Assembly: GCA_913041025.1 (NCBI GenBank)
Contig: CAJWGQ010000156.1
Location: 1 to 6,844 of the forward strand
Direction of reading: 5' to 3'
Origin: an uncultured Gammaproteobacteria bacterium
GTDB lineage: Bacteria > Pseudomonadota > Gammaproteobacteria > Pseudomonadales > Azotimanducaceae_A
Length of the DNA stretch: 6,844 nucleotides
The translations under genes and the position numbers were made by a program. This document shows positions 1 through 5,295 of the stretch, piece by piece (the stretch's first letter is position 1; each line of letters opens with the position of its first letter). The notes under the pieces are model-generated. The model had not been told where the DNA came from and searched no databases. It saw nothing but the letters and a program-made list of their open reading frames with translations.

Positions 1-478
1 GAGTCGAAGTCATCCCCACAACGAGGTTCACTTCGCCATGAACTAGCATGGGACAAAGTTGATCTGCCGATCCACTAACGGTTTCGATTGCTATCCCGGG
101 GTATTCAGTTGCTATATCAGTAATAGCTCGCCTTAAGTGAGCAATGAAGCCCGCTGGTGTTACGCCGATTTTAAGTCTGCCTGTGACAAGTTGTTGTGAT
201 TCAAGGACGTTGGTGAATAGCTCGTCGACCTCGTAGAGGATGCTCTTGGCTCGGGCTACGAAAATTTCTCCTGCTTCGGTTAGAAGTACACCTCTGGGTA
301 GTCGGTTGAACAGTTTTACTCCTAGGACGTCCTCGACTTCGGCGATATTTTGCGATAGCGCTGATTGTGTGATTGACAATGTTTCTGCTGCGGTGGTTAT
401 CGAACCTGACTTGGAGACTTCGACAATGTATCGAAGCCGCTTTGTCTCCAATTGATTTCTAGGTGCTTTAGTTTTCAT
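1..478 (-). CDS. LysR-family transcriptional regulator, N-terminal part (C-terminus beyond the left edge)
   Basis: Reading the minus strand from an ATG at 478-476 gives 159 uninterrupted codons to the window edge. Residues about 13-75 form the LysR winged helix-turn-helix: LRYIVEVSKSGSITTAAE, then TQSALSQNIAEVED, then the family-typical LGVKLFNR and LTEAGEIF. From about residue 100 (GRLKIGVTP) the effector-binding (periplasmic-binding-like) domain begins, and most of it is missing. The protein should act in the cytoplasm as a DNA-binding, ligand-responsive activator or repressor. It lies 115 bp downstream of the dioxygenase gene on the same strand, so it may be partly co-transcribed, although its leader carries its own possible -10 box and a strong dyad. 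Just before the ATG there is only an AAGG at a short spacing, so initiation looks weak. The family call is firm. The targets are inferred to be the adjacent operon and the divergent CoA-transferase gene. Confidence 0.95.
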   Translation of the reverse strand, partial: MKTKAPRNQLETKRLRYIVEVSKSGSITTAAETLSITQSALSQNIAEVEDVLGVKLFNRLPRGVLLTEAGEIFVARAKSILYEVDELFTNVLESQQLVTGRLKIGVTPAGFIAHLRRAITDIATEYPGIAIETVSGSADQLCPMLVHGEVNLVVGMTST

Positions 479-504
479 AGGCCTTATATAATCTGCATTA
501 ACAG

Positions 505-536
505 AATTAATGATAAATAAGTTTTGATCATTAATT
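505..536. promoter_or_regulatory. Perfect inverted repeat in the lysR leader, candidate operator
   Basis: AATTAATGAT (505-514) and ATCATTAATT (527-536) are exact reverse complements, separated by 12 bp. The element begins 27 bp upstream of the regulator's start codon. The inner halves read ATGAT-N12-ATCAT, close in form to the interrupted dyads bound by LysR-type proteins (the classic box is T-N11-A). A minus-strand TATAAT (551-546) lies just outside it, so a bound protein would cover the expected transcription start, which would suit autoregulation. The stem is purely AT-rich with no GC core, so it is not a good intrinsic terminator. The repeat is seen directly; the operator role is inferred. 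Confidence 0.5.
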
Positions 537-545
537 GCTAATGCC

Positions 546-551
546 ATTATA
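546..551 (-). promoter_or_regulatory. Possible -10 box (TATAAT) for the lysR gene
   Basis: The minus strand reads a consensus TATAAT here, about 70 bp upstream of the regulator's ATG. No good -35 box sits at 16-18 bp (the hexamers there resemble TTTCTA or CTTTCT). The promoter is therefore either activator-dependent or not real. In this AT-rich spacer a chance match is quite possible. Confidence 0.25.
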
Positions 552-593
552 GCTGAACTGGGTCACCTAGAAAGTGACAGTTAACATAGATTG

Positions 594-1634
594 TTACTTT
601 TTGTGGACTCTGGGAGTACTACCAAGGTCGTCTCTATACCCTGTTTTTAGCTCGATTTCGGGCTGCATCGTAATGTAACGACAGACTTTCTGACCGTGTT
701 CAGATAGGGATTGATAGATTTCGTAGGGCATACTGGGTTGCAGAGGTTCTCTGAACCAGGGAGCATAAAATTCCGCATTGGGTATGGCTCTGACTTCCTG
801 GGATAAATTTGGTGTTCCTCCGTGCCAGGCGCGTATATCACGAATCAAGACGCTGCCAGCCGGTGCAGGACAGACCGTACTTAACTTCATCCATTCTGGT
901 TCTTCTTTTAGATTTGGAATGGGTTCTCTTGAATGTTGAGTTCCAGGGATTTGACGTGTGGGTCCATTGATGGCGGTGAAATCTACCGTGAGAAAATTGC
1001 AACAAATGTAAGGGCAGGGTAAGTCCCTGTAATTCATTATTCCTCTTGGGTCGTGGAATGAGCCGAAAGTTTGATTCCCTATTTGTCTGCGATCGCTCAT
1101 GTCTGAGTGCAACGGTTGATATTGAACCGCCCCCGGAAGGCAGAAGTCTCCGCCGCCTCCTCGTGCGATATAGTCTGGAGAGCCAAATAAAGCAGTCAAA
1201 ATCGCGGTAACCTTTGGTAGATCAATCAGCATAGCCCATTCTGGATTATGCATTTGATGTCCGGTTAGGCTCGCGCCGCCGAAAGAATATCTATGCGATC
1301 CTCGATTGCCTATTCGATGCTTATCAAGTGCAAGGATATTGTGGATTTCCCGATCTACTCCCGAGCGCAGAAAGTCGAGTTGACTTGGGTTAAGGGCGCC
1401 CCTGACTACCACGAAGCCGTCTCGATAAAATACCTTCACAATTTCCTCGATTTCACCAGGGTCGAAGAGCTGGAGACCTTTGATCCCACTGTTTACCTTG
1501 AGATACTCTTTTTTGTTTTTGATCGCCTCACTCGTTTTGTCCTCATGAACCCAGCCAGTTTCATTAAGCGGTACCGAAAAGGCCCTTGGATCGGGTTCTA
1601 GTTGTAGAGTTCCATCGTCTTTTTTCTGCTTCAT
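594..1634 (-). CDS. Phytanoyl-CoA dioxygenase (PhyH) family Fe(II)/2-oxoglutarate-dependent oxygenase
   Basis: This 346-residue protein is predicted to be a cytoplasmic non-heme iron hydroxylase that couples oxidation of 2-oxoglutarate to hydroxylation of a small molecule. The iron triad is visible: HSD at H176/D178 and the distal H271 in AWHGGTPN. R282, 11 residues after H271, sits where the family binds the 2-oxoglutarate carboxylate. The stretch NGPTRQIPGTQH (224-234 region) is the usual PhyH 'NG...PGSH' strand. The PhyH fold starts around residue 60 (FYRDGFVVVRGAL). The first 55-60 residues are charged and unrecognised. It starts 2 bp after the kinase stop, so translational coupling is likely, with a weak AAGAG ribosome site inside the kinase gene. 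It lacks the sequence pattern of ectoine hydroxylase EctD around the HxD, so ectoine is not a supported substrate. By context its product may be the hydroxy compound phosphorylated by the upstream-encoded kinase. The family is sure; the substrate is unknown. Confidence 0.93.
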   Translation of the reverse strand: MKQKKDDGTLQLEPDPRAFSVPLNETGWVHEDKTSEAIKNKKEYLKVNSGIKGLQLFDPGEIEEIVKVFYRDGFVVVRGALNPSQLDFLRSGVDREIHNILALDKHRIGNRGSHRYSFGGASLTGHQMHNPEWAMLIDLPKVTAILTALFGSPDYIARGGGGDFCLPGAVQYQPLHSDMSDRRQIGNQTFGSFHDPRGIMNYRDLPCPYICCNFLTVDFTAINGPTRQIPGTQHSREPIPNLKEEPEWMKLSTVCPAPAGSVLIRDIRAWHGGTPNLSQEVRAIPNAEFYAPWFREPLQPSMPYEIYQSLSEHGQKVCRYITMQPEIELKTGYRDDLGSTPRVHKK

Positions 1635-1636
1635 GG

Positions 1637-2638
1637 TTAGGACTCTTTTAAATAGGAATCAACTGCTGGCATTAAATGGTCAATATAGGATGTAAAAAAT
1701 TCTTTCCCCATTAGTTCTCTTCTATCATTGGCCCAGCCAAGTAGAATGAGTGTTCGGACCATAGTCAATGTGTTCAGTTCTTTTTCAATTTGTGAATTTA
1801 ATGGGCGGGCTGAACCATAACCCTCAATCAACGCTTTTCTAATTTCTTGGATGTTAACGACTTTGGGATTCAAGGAAGACAGAGCGTCTGTTTCAGCGAC
1901 CGCGATTTCATAGCCATGCCAGCTGTACCCGCAATCATCAAAGTCAATAATCTGTAGCTTATCGCCTTGTACTAGAACGTTTCTCGCATGTAAATCGGCG
2001 TGAATAAGGCCGAAGTTATCCTTTGTTTGGCCTAGTTCGATTAATTGATGGTGGATATGCGATTGCGCGCTCTTTAACATTTTTCTTTGTTCATTGCTTA
2101 GTTCTGCGGTTTCCCAAAACTTTCCCCAAAGAGGCTCTGAGCCCATAAGGCCATCGGCGTCCCAACTTCGTCGAGTAAAACTGCTCGGGGGTGTCCAGTT
2201 ACTTGTCTGGTTGTGCACTTGAGCCATCAACTCTCCAAGCTTGAAAAAGGAATCCTCGATGGTTTCTTTCCTGGCTTTGCTTACCAGGTTTTCCAGAGAC
2301 TCTCCTTCTAGCCATTCGATAAGGCAAACTTGGTGCGGCGTTTTTTTATCGCCCAACTCTACAAGAGCGTAGAATAAATTTTCTTTAGTCGGGATGTGGG
2401 TCGGCACATAGACACCAGCATTTCTCAAAGCTTCAGCCCAGATCACCTCCGATTCTAATTCCTCGAGCCTGTTGTATCCTGGTCTGTGTATTCTAAGAGC
2501 AAAGTTCTCCCCGTTCTGATTGGTAACCTTATAGACAACATTCTCACTTCTCGATGCTAAGTCTAGATTTGCCACTTTAATGGCCCAGTTGTTCAGGGCC
2601 TGTTCCGCCGCCCGTTGATAAACTGCCTCCTCAAACAA
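1637..2638 (-). CDS. Aminoglycoside phosphotransferase (APH)-fold small-molecule kinase
   Basis: A cytoplasmic ATP-dependent kinase of the APH/choline-kinase superfamily. The open frame runs from 2746, but I place the start at the TTG at 2638, which gives about 333 residues. This removes most of a 116-bp overlap with the aminotransferase gene and starts the protein at the family's usual first helix. Numbered from the 2746 ATG, the N-lobe shows SENVVYKV (67-74) and FALRIHRPGY (82-91), with Arg85 at the strand position that often carries the ATP-contacting Lys. The hinge region is IEWLEGESL (143-151). The catalytic loop HADLHARN gives D251 and N256, and IIDFDD gives the metal-binding D268. This resembles the branch containing homoserine-kinase-like, SrkA-like and hydroxylysine kinase (HYKK) proteins rather than drug-resistance enzymes. 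Its neighbours, a PLP phospho-lyase-like enzyme and a hydroxylase, suggest that it phosphorylates a hydroxylated amine. TTG at 2671 and ATG at 2728 or 2746 are alternative starts. Confidence 0.9.
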   Translation of the reverse strand: MFEEAVYQRAAEQALNNWAIKVANLDLASRSENVVYKVTNQNGENFALRIHRPGYNRLEELESEVIWAEALRNAGVYVPTHIPTKENLFYALVELGDKKTPHQVCLIEWLEGESLENLVSKARKETIEDSFFKLGELMAQVHNQTSNWTPPSSFTRRSWDADGLMGSEPLWGKFWETAELSNEQRKMLKSAQSHIHHQLIELGQTKDNFGLIHADLHARNVLVQGDKLQIIDFDDCGYSWHGYEIAVAETDALSSLNPKVVNIQEIRKALIEGYGSARPLNSQIEKELNTLTMVRTLILLGWANDRRELMGKEFFTSYIDHLMPAVDSYLKES

Positions 2639-3914
2639 AGTGTTCGTCCATTGCAGAGTCGAAAGCTTCAAGAAAGGCGTCCGCGTGTTCCTTTTGAAAG
2701 ACAAGCGGGGGTCGAATCTTGATGACATTTCCATGTTCTCCAGCATTGCTCATCAAAAACCCCTTGGCTTTCATCACATTAACCACCCGAACGGCGCCTT
2801 CTCGGTTCGGTGTGTTGTCGTTTTTGCTGATTACCCAATCTATTCCAACGAAGAGTCCTTGGCTTCTAATATCGCCAATGTAATCAATTCTATGAAGATA
2901 GCCTTCTAACCCGTTGCGAAGATATTCGCCGATCTGTCCGACTTGGTTGAGAATGTTTCGGTCTTTTATTTCCTTTAACACGGCCATACCAGTAGCTGCT
3001 TGCAAGGGGCTTGAGGCGAAGGTATTGAAATAACGAGTTCTTGATCGATATTGCTCTACGATTTCCTTGCGAGATGCCGTTGCTGACAAGGGTAATCCAT
3101 TGCCCATGGGCTTACCCATGGTGACGATATCCGGTTCAACGCCTACTTTCTCGTACCCCCACCATCGGCCCGTCCTACAGAAACCGGATTGCACCTCGTC
3201 AATTATCACCAGTCCGCCTGCATCTCGTACCATTTGGGTCGCCGCCTGCATAAACCCTGCAGGAATTTCTGGTAGCCCTTCGTTGGCAAATATCGGGCAA
3301 AAAAGAATGCCGGCAAATCCGATACCATCCGCCTGTATCTGTGTGATCGTGTCCTCTAATACTTGTAAGTATTTGAGGGAAAGCTCTTGCTCACTTAGTC
3401 CCGGAACAATAGGTCTAAACGTTTGAGGATAAGGGATTGAATAAATATTTTTACGCTTGTTGTTCTCAAGCGGCACGTATGTGAGCTTCCCTACTTGGTC
3501 GCTGTTGCCGTGATAGGCCGCGTTGGTGCAGATAAAGGCGCTACCGCCAGTTGCAATGCGAGCCATAGTCATTGCCACCTCATTAGCCTCTGTACCAGAA
3601 CAGCTAAACACAACGCTCTCGATTGAAGATGCGTGCAGATCGGCGATCTTCTCTGCGTATTCGAGTATGTCCTCGTGCAGGTAACGGCTGTGAACGTTCA
3701 ATTTTTGAAGTTGCGTATACATGGCTGTCGCAACATTAGGGTTTGCGTGACCAACGCACGGAACATTGTTGTACATATCGATGTACCGTTTGCCATCAGC
3801 ATCGAAGAGGTAAGCACCCTCTCCTCTAACAATATGAAGCGGTTCTTCATAAAATAGGGGCGCTCCTTTGCCTATAGCATTCTCTCTTCTGGTGACTAAT
3901 TGTTGATTATTCAT
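2631..3914 (-). CDS. Class III aminotransferase-fold PLP enzyme, ETNPPL/PHYKPL-like phospho-lyase subfamily
   Basis: A full-length 427-residue fold-type I, class III PLP enzyme, expected in the cytoplasm. Visible landmarks are SGTEANE (106-112, phosphate clamp), YHG (134-136, ring stacking), IIDEVQ with D239 (pyridine nitrogen), TMGKPMGNG with the Schiff-base K268, YFNTF with T298, and IRPP with R401 (substrate carboxylate). Several stretches recall the vertebrate ammonia-phospho-lyases ETNPPL and PHYKPL more than ordinary omega-transaminases: SRYLHEDILEYAEKI (76-90), PDIVTMGKPMGNG (261-273), GDIRSQGLFVGID (347-359) and the NVIKIRPP end. That comparison is from memory, without an alignment run. 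In such enzymes the phosphorylated amine loses phosphate and ammonia to leave an aldehyde. The kinase gene next to it supports this over simple transamination. The related phosphonate enzyme PbfA, an ammonia-lyase, is an alternative. It starts with ATG at 3914, preceded by AAAGG (3928-3924) at 9 nt spacing, and is the first gene of the operon. Confidence 0.94.
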   Translation of the reverse strand: MNNQQLVTRRENAIGKGAPLFYEEPLHIVRGEGAYLFDADGKRYIDMYNNVPCVGHANPNVATAMYTQLQKLNVHSRYLHEDILEYAEKIADLHASSIESVVFSCSGTEANEVAMTMARIATGGSAFICTNAAYHGNSDQVGKLTYVPLENNKRKNIYSIPYPQTFRPIVPGLSEQELSLKYLQVLEDTITQIQADGIGFAGILFCPIFANEGLPEIPAGFMQAATQMVRDAGGLVIIDEVQSGFCRTGRWWGYEKVGVEPDIVTMGKPMGNGLPLSATASRKEIVEQYRSRTRYFNTFASSPLQAATGMAVLKEIKDRNILNQVGQIGEYLRNGLEGYLHRIDYIGDIRSQGLFVGIDWVISKNDNTPNREGAVRVVNVMKAKGFLMSNAGEHGNVIKIRPPLVFQKEHADAFLEAFDSAMDEHFV

Positions 3915-3923
3915 GCGGCTTAA

Positions 3924-3928
3924 CCTTT
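3924..3928 (-). promoter_or_regulatory. Shine-Dalgarno-like AAAGG for the PLP enzyme gene
   Basis: The minus strand reads AAAGG 9 nt before the ATG at 3914. It supports that start, which also matches the expected N-terminal length of class III enzymes. Confidence 0.45.
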
Positions 3929-3955
3929 ACTGACTGCACTAGCGCTCCTAATAAA

Positions 3956-3990
3956 ATTCAATGCTAAATATCGCAGAGGTAGCATCAAAT
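3956..3990. promoter_or_regulatory. Imperfect inverted repeat in the divergent promoter region, candidate regulator site
   Basis: The left arm ATTCAATGCTA (3956-3966) and right arm TAGCATCAAAT (3980-3990) match as reverse complements at 9 of 11 positions. The inner six bases, ATGCTA/TAGCAT, are perfect, and the arms are 13 bp apart. The element lies between the divergent PLP-enzyme and CoA-transferase genes, and its right edge abuts the proposed -35 box of the CoA-transferase promoter. That is where activators, including LysR-type proteins, commonly bind. The central spacing is wider than the canonical T-N11-A box, so assigning it to the local LysR protein is a guess. Confidence 0.45.
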
Positions 3991-4018
3991 TAATACTCTA
4001 GTAATGACGGATTAGAAT
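3990..4018 (+). promoter_or_regulatory. Possible sigma-70 promoter for the CoA-transferase gene
   Basis: TTAATA (3990-3995) and TAGAAT (4013-4018) are spaced by 17 bp and match the -35 and -10 consensus at 4 and 5 of 6 positions. Transcription would begin near 4025, about 35 nt before the preferred start codon at 4060. The weak -35 next to a dyad suits an activated promoter. This is seen by eye only. Confidence 0.35.
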
Positions 4019-4035
4019 CATGCTAGCGCAGCATG
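4019..4035. promoter_or_regulatory. Perfect 6-bp inverted repeat over the expected CoA-transferase transcription start
   Basis: CATGCT (4019-4024) and AGCATG (4030-4035) are exact reverse complements around a 5-nt centre. The element straddles the transcription start predicted from the boxes at 3990-4018, so it could be an operator or a small 5' hairpin. It contains the upstream ATG at 4033, which makes that ATG an unlikely start. Short repeats like this can arise by chance. Confidence 0.3.
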
Positions 4036-4059
4036 CTTAGTAGTCGAGTCGAGGTTATA

Positions 4060-5283
4060 ATGGAGCCACGATCGAGGGGGAGCGGAGCTTTGTCAAATAA
4101 TCAATTTACTGAATTTCCTTTGTCTGGCTTTAAAGTGCTGGACTTTTCGCGAGTCCTAGCGGGACCATTTGCAGGCAGAATGCTATGCGACTTAGGCGCA
4201 GATGTGGTTAAAGTCGAGCCCCCGGACGGTGATATAACCCGTCTTTGGGGAGCTAAGATTGGCGGAATACCTGGATACTACAGTCAACAAAACGCTGGTA
4301 AAAAGAACATTTGTATCGATTTGCGAGCAGACGGTGCGCGCGAGCTGGTTTTTGCCCTAGTGGAGCAAGCTGACATTCTGATTGAAAATTATCGACCTGA
4401 CGTCATGCCAAGGTTGGGGTTGGGTTACGATTCCCTGAAAGAAATCAATCCCAAGCTCATCATGCTCTCTATTTCTGGATTTGGACATGATGGTCCGGAA
4501 TCCCATCGGCCAGCCTATGCGCCTATAGTTCACGCTGAGACCGGGCTAATGGCGCGCCAGTCGAAAAGGGGTGACATTCCCTATACTGACCTTCCTTTGT
4601 CGGTTGCCGATACTAATGCGTCGCTACATGGATTAGTTGGTCTGTTATCTGCAGTTATCCACCGTGATCGGATTGGTGTTGGTCAACATATCGATATTGC
4701 GATGATGGATACGATTTTGGTGACCGATGACCAACTTCATTATGACATTGAGAGCTCGGAGGATAGTGGCCCTCTTAGAAACGACACCTGGGAGACAGGT
4801 ATCGGTCCGATATTAGTATCGGCGGATTTTAGGTGGCTATGGAAGAACCTTGTTAGACATTTCGAATACTTTCACGATTCAGGTACCGACACTATGGAAT
4901 TGGAACAAAAGATCCGAGCTCGAAGGGAGATAGTGGGAAGTTATATGGCCGGATTAGAAACGTGGGATGAAGTTGAGTCTATCTTTGCGACGATGAACAT
5001 TGCTTGGGGTAAGGTGAGGGACCCTCGTAAGATGCGGGAGCAAGAGACCGTAATCTCTCGAGGCTCGATTACGGAAATTGACGACCGAGCGGGCGGTGTT
5101 CGGCCAATTCCGCAATCACCCTACCGATTTTCCAATGCTCGGTCCGAGGTACAAGGACCAGCGAAGCATCGAGGTGAAGACAACTTTTCGGTGTTGGCCT
5201 CTTGGGTTGGCAAGTCCCCTGAGGACATTCAATCCCTGATCGATTCTGGAGTGCTCAGTCGAGATGAGGAGCTTCTCGACTGA
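4060..5283 (+). CDS. Class III CoA-transferase (CaiB/BaiF family)
   Basis: About 407 residues, the family's usual length, predicted to be a cytoplasmic enzyme that moves CoA between carboxylic acids through an aspartyl-CoA intermediate. The N-terminal CoA-binding region is clear: KVLDFSRVLAGPFAGRMLCD, then LGADVVKVEPP. Next come ENYRPDVMPRLGLGYDSL and the SISGFGHDGP segment. The likely catalytic residue is the Asp in SVADTNASLHG (residue 184 from this start), followed by GVGQHIDIAMMD. I chose the ATG at 4060 because GAGG (4051-4054) sits 5 nt ahead of it. The in-frame ATG at 4033 lacks such a site and falls within the expected transcription start region. The gene is divergent from the PLP-enzyme operon with a short shared control region, which suggests co-regulation, and it is convergent with the next gene at 12 bp. 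The family is certain. The acid substrate and CoA donor cannot be read; carnitine, formyl, succinyl and other members share these motifs. Confidence 0.95.
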   Translation: MEPRSRGSGALSNNQFTEFPLSGFKVLDFSRVLAGPFAGRMLCDLGADVVKVEPPDGDITRLWGAKIGGIPGYYSQQNAGKKNICIDLRADGARELVFALVEQADILIENYRPDVMPRLGLGYDSLKEINPKLIMLSISGFGHDGPESHRPAYAPIVHAETGLMARQSKRGDIPYTDLPLSVADTNASLHGLVGLLSAVIHRDRIGVGQHIDIAMMDTILVTDDQLHYDIESSEDSGPLRNDTWETGIGPILVSADFRWLWKNLVRHFEYFHDSGTDTMELEQKIRARREIVGSYMAGLETWDEVESIFATMNIAWGKVRDPRKMREQETVISRGSITEIDDRAGGVRPIPQSPYRFSNARSEVQGPAKHRGEDNFSVLASWVGKSPEDIQSLIDSGVLSRDEELLD

Positions 5284-5295
5284 AATCAACAACTA

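Noticed and set aside
240..455. Plus-strand open frame opposite the regulator
   Set aside because: It lies antisense to a clear LysR helix-turn-helix and has no recognisable protein features. The same holds for the other plus-strand frames opposite the minus-strand genes.
562..578. GTCAC-N7-GTGAC stem just after the dioxygenase stop as an intrinsic terminator
   Set aside because: The stem is only 5 bp and the minus strand shows no T-run after it, so read-through into the regulator gene is as likely.
594..1634. Ectoine hydroxylase (EctD) identity for the PhyH protein
   Set aside because: The residues around H176/D178 do not follow the EctD signature, the protein carries a longer N-terminus, and no ectoine genes are nearby.
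2631..2642. Programmed +1 frameshift (GTT TGA) fusing the PLP enzyme to the kinase
   Set aside because: The kinase frame is +1 relative to the PLP gene, but GTT is not a good slip codon and the prfB-like upstream Shine-Dalgarno spacing is absent. Coupled initiation is simpler.
1637..2746. Antibiotic-resistance aminoglycoside kinase
   Set aside because: The motifs (LRIHRPGY, HADLHARN) fit metabolic kinases of this fold, and the gene sits in a catabolic-type operon.
3939..4029. CTAGCGC direct repeat (3939-3945 and 4023-4029) as paired regulator sites
   Set aside because: Seven bases repeated once over 84 bp is weak, and no conserved flanking pattern extends it.
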